A stretch of 64,000 nucleotides of DNA. It comes from Candidatus Microbacterium colombiense. Lineage in GTDB: Bacteria; Actinomycetota; Actinomycetes; Actinomycetales; Microbacteriaceae. Shown here piece by piece: positions 36,731 through 46,144 of the stretch; position 1 is the stretch's first letter; each line of letters begins with the position of its first letter. The notes below the pieces were generated by a model. That model searched no databases. It was not told the origin of the DNA and saw only the letters and a program-made list of their open reading frames with translations. Position numbers and translations under genes: made by a program. The stretch is taken from assembly GCA_029203165.1 (NCBI GenBank), contig CP119308.1:620001-684000 (forward strand), given 5' to 3'.

Positions 36731-36811
36731 GGATGCACGACCGGTGCACGGACGCACGGCGAGATCGCCGATTCGGTCGTGCATCCGTGCCGGAGTCGTG
36801 CATGTGTGCCG
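36731..36811. repeat. Palindromic element with GGATGCACGACCG words
   Basis: GGATGCACGACCG (36731-36743) pairs with CGGTCGTGCATCC (36774-36786). Partial copies follow in both directions (GTGCACGGACGCACGG at 36744 and GTCGTGCATGTGTGCC near 36796). GTGCATGTGTGCCG at 36798 is repeated exactly at 35567, so two sites frame the HxlR/azoreductase pair. The element lies between convergent genes. Confidence 0.65.
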
Positions 36812-36837
36812 GAGGGGGCAGCCGGAGGGCCCGGTCG

Positions 36838-37912
36838 TCAGGACCGGGGGAACGGATGCGGCAGCCACACCGTCACGATCAGACCGCCGTCCGCCCGGGG
36901 CGTGAGCACGAGCGTGCCGTCGTGGGCCTCGGTGATGCGCTGCACGATCGCGAGCCCCAGGCCGACGCCCACGTGATCCTCGGTGCGGGTGCGCTCGGCC
37001 CCGCGCTGGAAGGGTTCGGTGAAGGTTGCCACGCGATGCGCCGGCGACCACGTCTCCCGTGTTCTCGATCACGACCGCGACGGCGTGCGGCAGCACGTGC
37101 GTGCGTACGGCCACGCGTCCGCCGAAGGACAGGTTGTGCACGATCGCGTTGAGCACGAGATTCGTGACCAGCTGCTGCAGCAGCGTCGCCGACCCGCGCA
37201 CGGGGGCCGCGACACCGCCGACCTCGATCGAGACGCCGCGCCGCTCGGCCAGGGGCAGCAGCTGCTCGACCGACTCCTCCGCGAGCAGCGACAGGTCGAC
37301 GATCTCTCGCGTGAACGTGCGGCGGTCGGCTCTCCCGAGCAGCAGGAGCGCCTCGGTGAGCTCGATCGCGCGGGTGTTCACCTCTCGCAGGCGGGTGATC
37401 AGCGCGTCGACGTCGCGGTCGGGATCGGTGCGGGCGACCTCCAGGAGCGTCTGCGAGATCGCGAGGGGTGTGCGCAGCTCGTGCGAGGCGTTCGCGGCGA
37501 AGCGCTGCTGCTCGGCGATCTGCGCCTCCAGACGCTCGAGCATCGAGTCGAACACGTCGGCGAGGTCGCGGAACTCGTCGCGCGGTCCCTCCAGGGCGAC
37601 GCGATGCGACAGCGACCCCTGCGCGGCGAGCTGCGCCGCCCGGCCGATGCGCTCGAGCGGCGCCAGCATGCGCCCGGCGAGCAGCCACCCGCCGGCCGAG
37701 GCCGAGCGCGAGCAGCACGAGCAGCACGACCACGGCGACCGGCGCGAACGCCCGCAGCAGGTCGGAGCGGTTCGGGAGAAGATCGATCGCTGCGGGATGT
37801 CACGTCGGGCACGTACCGCAGCAGGAAGAAGCCGACCGCCGCGAGCAGCAGCGACGCCGGAGAGCACGACGACGCCGGCGTAGCTCAGGGTGAGCTTGAG
37901 GCGGGCGCTCAT
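36838..37912 (-). pseudogene. VanS-like sensor histidine kinase, frame-disrupted
   Basis: Joined fragments show an N-terminal membrane segment (LKLTLSYAGVVVLSGV), a second one near LVLLALGLG, and a HAMP-like region (GGWLLAGRMLAPLERIG). The phosphoacceptor is in RFAANASHELRTPLA, and the ATPase region has LLQQLVTNLVLNAIVHN and VGLGLAIVQRITEAHDG. Indels fall near 37040 and 37680-37850. ATG 37912 is used; starts at 37930 and 37936 overlap the regulator gene. It would sense a cell-envelope signal and phosphorylate the adjacent regulator. Confidence 0.8.
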
Positions 37913-37922
37913 CCCGCGACGT

Positions 37923-38591
37923 CTACGCATCGGCATCCGTCCCGATCCGATAGCCGACGCCCGGCACGGTGAGGATCAGCCACGGTTCGCCGAGCCGCTT
38001 GCGCAGCGACGACACCGTGATGCGCACGGCGTTCGTGAAGGGGTCGGCGTTCTCGTCCCACGCGCGCTCGAGCAGCTCCTCGGCGCTGACACCCCGCCCC
38101 GGCCGCATCGCGAGCACCTCGAGCACCGCGAACTGCTTGCGGGTGAGCGCGACGTAGCGCCGTCGCGGTACACCTCGCGGCGGAACGGGTCGAGCCGGAG
38201 CCCGCGACCTCGAGCACCGGCGGTCGCGCGCGCTGGCGCCGTCGATCCGAGCGCGCGCAGGCGCAGCACGAGCTCGCGCAGCTCGAACGGCTTGGTGAGG
38301 TAGTCGTCGGCGCCGAGCTCGAACCCGGATGCCTTGTCGTCGAGCCGGTCGGCGGCCGTGAGCATGAGGATCGGGATGCCGCTGCCGGAGGCCACGATCC
38401 AGCGCGCGATCTCGTCGCCGTGGGCCCGGGGACGTCGCGATCGAGCACGACCAGTCGTAGGAGTTGATGCTCAGCAGCTCGAGCGCGGTGTCGCCGTCGC
38501 CGGCGATGTCGGCAGCGATCGCCTCGAGGCGCAGCCCGTCGCGGACCGCCTCGGCGAGGTAGGGCTCGTCCTCGACGATCAGCACACGCAT
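37923..38591 (-). pseudogene. VanR-like OmpR-family response regulator, frame-disrupted
   Basis: After joining: MRVLIVEDEPYLAEAVRDGL, a receiver domain with LDRD-type phosphoacceptor and GADDYLTKPFELREL. A winged-helix domain (RKQFAVLEVLAMRPGRGVSAEELLERAWDENADPFTNAVRITVSSLRKRLG) ends in VPGVGYRIG. Indels lie near 38450 and 38160-38200. It is divergent from the VanY-like gene at 38679, and the kinase gene follows immediately downstream. It probably controls the divergent cell-wall genes. Confidence 0.8.
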
Positions 38592-38611
38592 GAGTGCGAT
38601 CCTACGCATCC

Positions 38612-38644
38612 GCATATATCGGGAGCATATGCAGAAGCGCATAC
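38612..38644. promoter_or_regulatory. GCATAT repeats between vanR-like and vanY-like genes
   Basis: GCATAT occurs at 38612 and 38625 and GCATAC at 38639, spaced 13 and 14 bases, in the 87-bp divergent region. OmpR-family regulators often bind direct repeats near 11-14 bases apart. Assignment as regulator sites is inference. Confidence 0.35.
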
Positions 38645-38678
38645 GCCCCGGCAACAGGCCGCCTTCTTCACTGGAAGC

Positions 38679-39368
38679 ATGAACAGCACCACCTCCGCCG
38701 TGCCGCCGCGTGCACGACGCCGTCGACGGATCGCCGCGCTCGTGATCGGGCTCCTGCTCGTCGGCGTCGCCGTGTTCGTCGTGCAGCAGACCCTCGTTCA
38801 GCAGACCCTGGCGGCGGCATCCGCATCCGTCGGGTCCTCGCCCTCGGCGCCGCCGACGTCCGATGGCGGCGCGTCGAGCGGCACCATCGACGGATCGGTC
38901 GTGGCGCCGAGCGAAGCCGACGGTGTGATCCGCGACGGCGACCAGCCCACCGTGTTCGACATCGACCGGGTGGCGGTCGGGCGCCTCGACCCCGCTCTGC
39001 TGCAGGCACTGCAGAAGGCGGCGACCGATGCCGCCGGCGCGGGCGTCGAGTTCCGCGTCAACAGCGGGTGGCGCTCCCCGGTGCTGCAGGAGCGGATGCT
39101 GCAGGACGCGATCGTGCAGTACGGCTCCGAAGCCGAGGCGTCGCGTTGGGTCGCGACCCCCGCCACCTCCGCGCACGTGTCGGGAGAGGCGGTCGATCTC
39201 GGGCCGCTGCCCACGCTCGACTGGCTGGCGCAGCGCGGATCCGGCTACGGACTCTGCCAGATCTACGCGAACGAATCCTGGCACTACGAGCTGCGCCCGG
39301 AGGCGATCGCCCAGGGCTGCCCCCCGATGTACTCCGACCCCACCGAAGACCCGAGGATGCACCGATGA
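38679..39368 (+). CDS. VanY-like M15 D-alanyl-D-alanine carboxypeptidase
   Basis: 229 residues. Membrane anchor IAALVIGLLLVGVAVFVVQQTL at residues 13-40, then a Ser/Ala/Pro linker and an M15 domain facing outside. The zinc motif SAHVSGEAVDLG and WHYEL near residue 205 are present. It removes the terminal D-amino acid of peptidoglycan stem peptides. It overlaps the racemase gene by four bases, with a ligase gene further on, and is divergent from the VanR-like gene. Confidence 0.88.
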   Translation: MNSTTSAVPPRARRRRRIAALVIGLLLVGVAVFVVQQTLVQQTLAAASASVGSSPSAPPTSDGGASSGTIDGSVVAPSEADGVIRDGDQPTVFDIDRVAVGRLDPALLQALQKAATDAAGAGVEFRVNSGWRSPVLQERMLQDAIVQYGSEAEASRWVATPATSAHVSGEAVDLGPLPTLDWLAQRGSGYGLCQIYANESWHYELRPEAIAQGCPPMYSDPTEDPRMHR

Positions 39369-40508
39369 CCGCTCTGCTCGCCCCCACCCCGACCGTCTCC
39401 GCGCGCCTCGCCCCGCCGACGCTGTGCATATTCCCCGATGCCGTCGGTGAGAACGTGCGCCGTGTGCGGGCCGCGACCGATGCGCTCATCATGGCGGTCG
39501 TGAAGGCCGACGGGTACGGCCACGGCGTGGTGGTGGTCGCGTCGGCGGCGCTCGCCGCGGGGGCGGAGTGGCTGGGCATCACCGACGTCACCGAGGCCGT
39601 CGCGCTGCGCGACGCCGGGATCGAGGAGCCCGTGCTCGCATGGCTGAATCCGTCGGGCGTCGACGTCGCCGCGGCCGCCGCGCTGCGCGTCGACATCGCG
39701 GTCGGTTCGGTCGCGGAGCTGCGACAGCTCGTGGAGGATGCCGTGGCCGGAGACGTCGGTCCGATCCGCGTGCATCTGCACATGGACACCGGGATGTCGC
39801 GCGGAGGGTGCGCGGTCGACGAGTGGTCCGCGCTGCTGCACCTCGCGCGTGAGGGGGTGGGACGCGGGGCCATCGAGGTCGTCGGGCGTGATGGGGCACC
39901 TCGCTCATGCGGACGACGCCGACCCCCGGGCGAACGCAGCCGGTGTGCTGCGCATGCGGCAGGCGCGCGATGCGGTGCTGCGCGCCGGGTTCGGTCCGCT
40001 GATCGTGCACCTCGCGGCGACGTCGGCGGCGCTGACCGACCCGTCGACGCACTTCGGGATGGTGCGGATCGGCGCGGGGCTCGTCGGCATCGACCCCTCG
40101 GAGACGGTGGTGCTGGCGGCAGCATCGCGCCTGACGGCGTCCGTCGTGCACACCCGCGCCGTGGCGGCCGGAGCGGCGGTGGGATACGGCGGCACGTATG
40201 TGTCACCGCGCGACACGCACCTCAGCGTGGTGGGCGTGGGCTATGCCGACGGCATCCCACGCGCACTGCCGTCGGACGCGGGGGTGGCGATCGGTGGGGA
40301 GCGGTATCCGATCGTGGGGCGCGTGTCGATGGATCAGATCGTGATCGACACCGGGGGTGCGGTGTTCGACAGGGGGGAGACGGTGACGGTGTTCGGACCG
40401 GAGGGGGGTGCCGTGCCGACGGTGCAGGAGTGGGCGCGGTGGGCGGGGACGATCCCGCACACGATCGTCACGGGCATCGGCGCACGCGTGCGGAGGAGCA
40501 TCGCATGA
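39365..40508 (+). pseudogene. Alanine racemase family protein with one frameshift
   Basis: About 380 residues after correction. PLP lysine in AVVKADGYGHG, and VHLHMDTGMSRGG and GVGYADGIPRALPS are typical; RVSMDQIVID completes the C-terminal domain. The frame changes at 39884-39886 where GGG replaces an expected GG (VVG-VMGHLAHADDAD). One extra base is enough to explain it. It makes D-alanine or, in VanT-type clusters, D-serine. ATG overlaps the VanY-like stop and its TGA overlaps the ligase start. Confidence 0.82.
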
Positions 40509-41455
40509 CGACGCGGGTTCTGGTCATCGGCGGTGGGCGGAACGCCGAGCACGAGGTGTCGCTGGCGTCGGCATCCGCGGTCGCGGCGGCTTTGCGTCTC
40601 GGCGATCACGAGGTGCGCTGTGTGACGATCGATCGCGACGGCATCTGGCGGGCCGACGGCATCCCGCCGGCCGAGTCGCCGGCCACCTCGCTCGCGCAGG
40701 CCGCGCCGCTGCTCGAATGGGCCGACGTCGTGTTCCCCGCCGTGCACGGTGAGAACGGCGAAGACGGTGCACTCGCCGCGCTGTGCGCGCTCGCGGGCGT
40801 GCGCGTGGTCGGGTCGCCCCTGCGGGCGGGAGCGATCGGCATGGACAAGTGGACCACGAAGCTGGTGGCGGATGCCGTCGGCCTGCGCACCGCGCGGGGG
40901 CGGCTGATCGCGGCCGGCGACATCGGAGACGTCGAGTTCGACGGACCCGTCGTCGTGAAGCCCGTGTCGGCGGGGTCGAGCTACGGCGTCAGTCTCGTGA
41001 CGGAAGAGGGCGAGCTGCTGGGTGCCCTGCGGGAGGCGGCGCGCTTCGACAGTCGGCTGCTCGTGGAGGAGGTCGTGCGGGGGCGCGAGATCGACGTGGC
41101 AGTGCTGCGGGAGGCCGGCGGCATCCGTTGGGCCGCACCGCCGCTGGAGATCCAGGCGACGGGGCTGTTCGACACCGCGACCAAGTACGACGGGTCGGCG
41201 CGGTTCACGGTGCCGGCGGCGCTCGACGCCGCCGAGACCTCGGCGCTGAAGCGTGCGGCGATCGCGATGTTCGATGCGCTCGGCTGTGCGGGCGTCGCGC
41301 GCATGGACTTCTTCCTCACCGCCGACGGTCCGGTGCTGAACGAGGTGAACACGATGCCCGGACTCACCGCGGCCTCGCAGGTGCCGCGGATGTTCGCGGC
41401 CGCCGAGGTGAGCTACGTCGACCTGGTCGGCCGGCTCGTGCGTGGCGCGCAGTGA
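40505..41455 (+). CDS. D-alanine-D-alanine ligase family protein (VanG/VanC-type candidate)
   Basis: 316 residues, ATP-grasp fold. GGGRNAEHEVSLASA at the start, VFPAVHGENGEDGALAALCALAGV, GPVVVKPVSAGSSYGVSLV, and DFFLTADGPVLNEVNTMPG at the metal-binding end. It joins D-Ala to D-Ala or another D-residue. Linkage to a VanRS-like pair, a VanY-like carboxypeptidase and a racemase suggests a D-Ala-D-Ser-type product, but the specificity residue could not be assigned. No VanH or VanX gene is seen, so D-lactate is less likely. Confidence 0.85.
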   Translation: MTTRVLVIGGGRNAEHEVSLASASAVAAALRLGDHEVRCVTIDRDGIWRADGIPPAESPATSLAQAAPLLEWADVVFPAVHGENGEDGALAALCALAGVRVVGSPLRAGAIGMDKWTTKLVADAVGLRTARGRLIAAGDIGDVEFDGPVVVKPVSAGSSYGVSLVTEEGELLGALREAARFDSRLLVEEVVRGREIDVAVLREAGGIRWAAPPLEIQATGLFDTATKYDGSARFTVPAALDAAETSALKRAAIAMFDALGCAGVARMDFFLTADGPVLNEVNTMPGLTAASQVPRMFAAAEVSYVDLVGRLVRGAQ

Positions 41456-41498
41456 GAGGGGTATCGACAATCGCGACGGTGAGGCGGATGCTGATCTC

Positions 41499-41888
41499 AT
41501 GAGTGCCTTCACTGCGGATGACGCCTTCAGCGGGTTCAGTGTCGACGACATCGACGCGGCCCGGGAGTTCTACGGCTCGACCCTCGGTCTCGACGTCAAG
41601 GACAACGAGATGGGGTTCCTCGAACTGCACCTGCCGAGCGGCGGTTCGATCCTGATCTACTCCAAACCGAACCATGCACCGGCGAGCTTCACGATCCTGA
41701 ACTTCCCGGTGAGCGACATCGATGCCGCGGTCGACGAGCTGATCGCCCGCGGTGTGACGACGAAGATCTACACCGACGAGGAGTTCCCCTCCGATGCGCG
41801 CGGCATCGTACGCGGCGACGGGCGCGGGCCGGACATCGCCTGGTTCCGCGATCCGGCGGGCAACGTGCTCGCGGTGCTCGCCGGCTGA
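41499..41888 (+). CDS. VOC family (glyoxalase-like) protein
   Basis: 129 residues with two beta-alpha-beta-beta-beta halves: FSGFSVDDIDAAREFYGSTLGLDVK, then ILNFPVSDIDAAVDELIARGV and WFRDPAGNVLAVL. The first E in EL is present, but the usual N-terminal His ligand is replaced, so a metal site is not assured. ATG 41499 is chosen because it starts right before the first beta strand. 43 bp after the ligase gene. Confidence 0.82.
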   Translation: MSAFTADDAFSGFSVDDIDAAREFYGSTLGLDVKDNEMGFLELHLPSGGSILIYSKPNHAPASFTILNFPVSDIDAAVDELIARGVTTKIYTDEEFPSDARGIVRGDGRGPDIAWFRDPAGNVLAVLAG

Positions 41889-42061
41889 GCGAGCGGCGTC
41901 GAGGTCTCCTCCTCGAACACCACCTCGCGTCCACCGCCGCGGGTGCCGATGATCCGGTACACCGCGGTAGTGTCGTCGTGACACAGGCTCAGCCGCAGAC
42001 CCGGCGGGGTGCGGCGGGGCACCTCGAGCGCGGCGCCGTCGAACGGGCCGCCCCGGATCAT
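41768..42061 (-). CDS. Possible small protein overlapping the VOC gene
   Basis: 97 residues beginning MIRGGPFDGAALEVP, reading LRLSLCHDDTTAVYRIIGTRGGG next. The first ~55 residues look protein-like and precede the VOC gene end; the rest runs antisense through it. It starts 25 bp after the helicase stop codon on the same strand; a GTG at 42070 is another possible start. Weak support: no family was recognised. Confidence 0.35.
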   Translation of the reverse strand: MIRGGPFDGAALEVPRRTPPGLRLSLCHDDTTAVYRIIGTRGGGREVVFEEETSTPLAQPASTASTLPAGSRNQAMSGPRPSPRTMPRASEGNSSSV

Positions 42062-42086
42062 GAGTCGCACGCGGTGCCCGTCGCGC

Positions 42087-44603
42087 TCAGAGCCGGTCGA
42101 CCGCGACGACCGTGACGACAGCCGCCCCGGTCTCGTCGGAGGCGGCGAGGTCGACGGTCGCGGAGATGCCCCAGTCGTGGTCGCCGGCCGGGTCGTCGAG
42201 GATCTGCCGGACGGTCCAGGTCTCGGGACCTTCGGTGAGGAGCAGGAGCTTCGAGCTGCGTGCATCCGCACCGGTGAGGATCTCGTCGTGGTCGGCGAAG
42301 TATCCGTCCAGCGCGGCGGACCACGCATCGGCTCCGAACACCGGGTCGAGGTCGGCGAGACCATCCACGTCGTCGCGGGCGGCGAGCTGCACGCGACGGA
42401 ACAGCTCGTTACGCACCAGGATGCGGAAGGCCCGCACGTTCGTGGTGAGGCGCTTCGGGGCCGGTGGCACGATCGGCTCGTCGCTCCCGTGAGCGGGGAG
42501 TGCGCCGCTGACCAGTTCCTCCCACTCGTCGAGCAGGCTCGAGTCGACCTGACGCACGAGCTCGCCGAGCCACTCGATGAGGTCGCGCAGATCCTCGGTC
42601 TTCAGCTCCTCGGGGATGGTCTGCGAGGCCGCGCGATACGCGTCGGAGAGGTAGCGCAGCACCACGCCCTCGGACGCGGGCGATCTTGTAGTACGCGACA
42701 TATTCCCCGAACGACATGGCCCGCTCGTACATGTCGCGCACGACCGACTTCGGGTGCAGCTCGAAGTCGCGGATCCACGGCTGTGCGGCGCTGTAGGTCT
42801 CGAAGGCCGCGGTCAGCAGCTCGTCGAGCGGCTTCGGGTAGGTGACCTGCTCGACGAGCTCCATCCGCTCGTCGTACTCGATCCCCTCGGCCTTCATCGC
42901 GCCGATCGCCTCACCGCAGGCGAGGAACTCCTGTTGCCCCAGGATCGCGCGGGGATCGTCGAGCGTGGCCTCGACGATCGACAGCATGTCGAGGTGATAC
43001 TGCTGTGTGCCGGTGCCCTTGGCGGGGTCGGGGTCGAGCAGCTCGAACGCCGCGAGGGCGAACGGCGACAACGGCTGGTTCAGCGCGAAGTTCGGCTGTC
43101 AGGTCGACCGTGAGCCGGATCTCGCCGTCGTCCGTGCGCTCGACGATGCCGGATTCGCGCAGGGTGCGGTAGATCCCCAGCGCCCGGACCGCCAGTTCGC
43201 GCTGACGCTTCCGCGGCTCGTGGTTGTCGATATACGAGAGAGCGCATATTGCCGAACACGTCGCCGCCGCGAGCGATCACGTTGAGCATCATCGCGCTCG
43301 TGATCTGCATGTGCGATGTCAGCGTCTCGGGCACCGCGTCGATGAGCTTGCGGAACGACGGCTCGCCCCACGACACGAAACCGTCCGGCGCCTTCTTGCG
43401 GATGATCTTGCGCTTCTTCTTCGGGTCGTCGCCGGCCTTGCGGATCGCGGCGAGGTTCTCGGTCTCGTGCTCCGGTGCCTGGGCGACCACGGTGCCGGCG
43501 GTGTCGAAGCCCGCGCGCCCCGCGCGGCCGGCGATCTGGTGGAACTCGCGGGCGTTGAGCTGGCGCATCCGGGTGCCGTCGAACTTCGTCAGCGCGGTGA
43601 GCAGCACCGTGCGGATGGGCACGTTGATGCCCACACCGAGCGTGTCGGTGCCGCAGATCACACGGAGCAGTCCGCGCTGTGCGAGCTGCTCGACCAGGCG
43701 CCGGTACTTCGGCAGCATCCCCGCGTGGTGCACGCCGATGCCGGCGCGCAGGAACCGGGCGAGCGTCTTGCCGAACGCGGTCGTGAAACGGAAGGCGCCG
43801 ATGAGGTCGGCGATCTGGTCGCGCTGCTCGCGCGTGGCGACCTTGGTGCTGGACAGCGCCTGCGCGCGCTCCATGGCGGCGGCCTGCGAGAAGTGCACGA
43901 TGTAGATGGGCGCCTGCCCGGTGCCGAGCAGGTCGTCGATGGTCTCGTGGATCGGCGTCTGCTCGTAGAAGAAGTGCAGTGGGACGGGGCGCTCGACCCC
44001 GGTCACCGACGTGGTCTCGCGGCCCGTGCGACGGGTCAGATCGGCGGACAGCTCGGTCACGTCGCCCAGCGTCGCCGACATCAGCACGAACTGCGCCTGC
44101 GGCAGCTCCAGCAGTGGGACCTGCCACGCCCAGCCCCGGTCGGGGTCGGCGTAGAAGTGGAACTCGTCCATCACGACCTGGCCGACCGGCAGCTCCGCGC
44201 CCTGGCGCAGGGCGAGGTTCGCGAGGATCTCGGCCGTGCAGCAGATGATCGGCGCATCCGGGTTGACCGAGGAGTCGCCGGTGATCATGCCGACGTTCTC
44301 GGCGCCGAACACGTCGACCAGTGCGAAGAACTTCTCGCTCACCAGGGCCTTGATCGGAGCGGTGTAGAAGCTGCGCACGCCGGCGTTCAGGGCAGCGAAG
44401 TGCGCGCCGACCGCGACCAGCGACTTCCCGGTGCCGGTCGGCGTCGACAGGATCAGGTTGTTGCCGGAGACGATCTCGATGACCGCTTCGTCCTGCGCCG
44501 GATACAGGCGGAGGCCGGTCGACTCTGCCCAGTCGACGAAGGCGAGATAGACGGTGTCGGCATCGGCCCCGGCGGGAGGTGCGGCGTCGAGGAGAGAAGA
44601 CAT
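42087..44603 (-). pseudogene. DUF3516 DEAD/DEAH-box RNA helicase, three frameshifts
   Basis: About 839 residues after joining. Walker A TPTGTGKSLVAVG, box II VMDEFHFYAD, SAT motif MSATLGDV, and the C-terminal helicase motif REFHQIAGRAGRAGFD. The DUF3516 region follows (DFELHPKSVVRDMYERAMSFGEYVAYYKIA). Frames change near 43235, 43100 and 42685. The first ~455 residues are intact in one frame. It acts on RNA and resembles Ski2/Mtr4-type helicases of actinobacteria. Confidence 0.85.
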
Positions 44604-44628
44604 GATGCTCCGATCATCCCACCCCGCC

Positions 44629-44714
44629 GTTCACAACTCCTCAAGAACTCATGCCCGGAGCGGTGAAAGTGCCCCCGCGGGGCGAACGCAGTCCGATCTT
44701 GAGGAGTTGTGAAC
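44629..44714. repeat. 18-bp inverted repeat GTTCACAACTCCTCAAGA
   Basis: GTTCACAACTCCTCAAGA (44629-44646) is repeated inverted and exactly as TCTTGAGGAGTTGTGAAC (44697-44714), with 50 bases between. It lies between two genes on the same strand (helicase start and deoD end). The ends resemble the elements at 9250 and 32251, so these form one family. Confidence 0.82.
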
Positions 44715-44726
44715 CCCGCGCGGGCG

Positions 44727-45440
44727 TCAGACCGAGGTCGCGGCCTGCAGTGCGATGCGGATCATGTCGCCGAACGTCTGCTCGCGCTCCTGCGCCGTGG
44801 TCTCCTCACCCGTGAGGATGTGGTCCGACACCGTGCAGATGCTCAGCGCACGGCGCCCGTAGTAGGCGGCGAGCGTGTACAGCCCGCTGGTCTCCATCTC
44901 GACGCCGAGCACCCCGTGCTGCACGAAGGGCTCGCTCAGCTCCGGCCGCGTGCTGTAGAACTGATCGCTCGACAGCAGCAGTCCGACGTGCACCGCCGAC
45001 TCCGGCGGCTCGTTCTCGCTCGCCTCCACCGCCGCGCGCAGCAGCGAGAAGTCGGCGACGGGGGCGTAGTCGAGACCCTGGAAGCGCACCCGGTTGATGC
45101 CGGAGTCGGTGCAGGCGCCGTTCGCGATGATGATGTCGCGCACCTTCAGGCGCTCGGTGAGAGCCCCGCACGAGCCCACGCGCACGATCGTCTGCACGTC
45201 GTAGGAGTCGAACAGTTCGTTCGCGTAGATCGCCATCGACGGCTGTCCCATGCCCGAGCCCTGCACCGAGACGCGGTGACCGTTCCACGTGCCGGTGTAG
45301 CCGAGCATCCCGCGGGTCTCGGAGTACAGCTCCGCGCCCTCGAGGAATGTCTCCGCGATCCACTTCGCCCGCAGCGGATCACCGGGGAACAGGACGATGG
45401 GGGCGATCTGACCGGGCTCTGCGGCGATGTGCGTGCTCAT
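44727..45440 (-). CDS. deoD: Purine-nucleoside phosphorylase (DeoD type)
   Basis: 237 residues, the hexameric DeoD length. Phosphate-binding PGDPLRAKWIAETF, the central VRVGSCGALTERLKVRDIIIANGA, and the nucleoside site GVEMETSGLYTLA are all present. TVSDHILTGEETTAQERE follows. It splits purine nucleosides into base and ribose 1-phosphate in salvage. Next to unrelated genes, 14 bp from the AlkD-like gene stop. Confidence 0.93.
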   Translation of the reverse strand: MSTHIAAEPGQIAPIVLFPGDPLRAKWIAETFLEGAELYSETRGMLGYTGTWNGHRVSVQGSGMGQPSMAIYANELFDSYDVQTIVRVGSCGALTERLKVRDIIIANGACTDSGINRVRFQGLDYAPVADFSLLRAAVEASENEPPESAVHVGLLLSSDQFYSTRPELSEPFVQHGVLGVEMETSGLYTLAAYYGRRALSICTVSDHILTGEETTAQEREQTFGDMIRIALQAATSV

Positions 45441-45454
45441 GCCCTCAGGCTAGG

Positions 45455-46123
45455 TCAGCCCTCGGCCCGGCGCACCATCTCGCCGATCCACAGCGGCGCG
45501 AACGGCGACGTGCATCCGGGTGCGGTGGGGTAGTCGGCCAGCACCTGCAGGCGTTCGCCGATCTCGAGTGCCCGCGCGCGCAGCGCCGGATGATGGATGC
45601 CGATCTGCGCGAGCGTCTCGTTCATCGACCACTGCAGCCGCTTCGGCGCGCTCTGCATGTCGCGCTCGATCAGGTCGAGCAGGTGGTCGAGATCGAGGCC
45701 GCCCGCCTGCTTCACGACGCGCACCGAGGTGAGCGACCACGCGGCAGCCGCGGCCGTCGGGTCGGCGTCGTCGAACCAGCGCAGCCGCAGCTCTTCGGCG
45801 AGGGGAGTCTTCTTCGCGACGTAGTTCACGAACCAGTCGTTGACCTTCGGCGGGTCGGTCTCGCGGATCATCGCGTCGAGCTCGTCGGCGGTGAACGCGC
45901 GGGGTGAGCAGACGAGCAGGGCGAGCAGACGGGCCGAGGTCTCTCCCGTCGCCCACAGCTCCTGCGCGAGCGGCTGATCGGTCTTGATGCGCTTCGCGAG
46001 CGCGCGCAGGCGGCTGAGGTTCATGCCGTGGTCGTCGCCGCGCTTCTCGTTCGCGGCGCGCATCTTCGGATCTTCGAGGGCGGCGAGTTCGCCGAGCGCC
46101 TCCTGCAGCGTCATGTCGGGCAT
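45455..46123 (-). CDS. AlkD-like DNA alkylation repair protein
   Basis: 222 residues of HEAT-like helices. LSRLRALAKRIKTDQPLAQELWATGETSARLLALLV and PKVNDWFVNYVAKKTPLAEELRLRWFDDAD are typical of the AlkD-like proteins. These remove or bind alkylated bases without flipping them. The key aromatic/acidic residues could not be verified, so activity is by family only. 15 bp before deoD on the same strand. Confidence 0.75.
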   Translation of the reverse strand: MPDMTLQEALGELAALEDPKMRAANEKRGDDHGMNLSRLRALAKRIKTDQPLAQELWATGETSARLLALLVCSPRAFTADELDAMIRETDPPKVNDWFVNYVAKKTPLAEELRLRWFDDADPTAAAAAWSLTSVRVVKQAGGLDLDHLLDLIERDMQSAPKRLQWSMNETLAQIGIHHPALRARALEIGERLQVLADYPTAPGCTSPFAPLWIGEMVRRAEG

Positions 46124-46144
46124 GGGTCCAGGGTAGGCCGGGCC

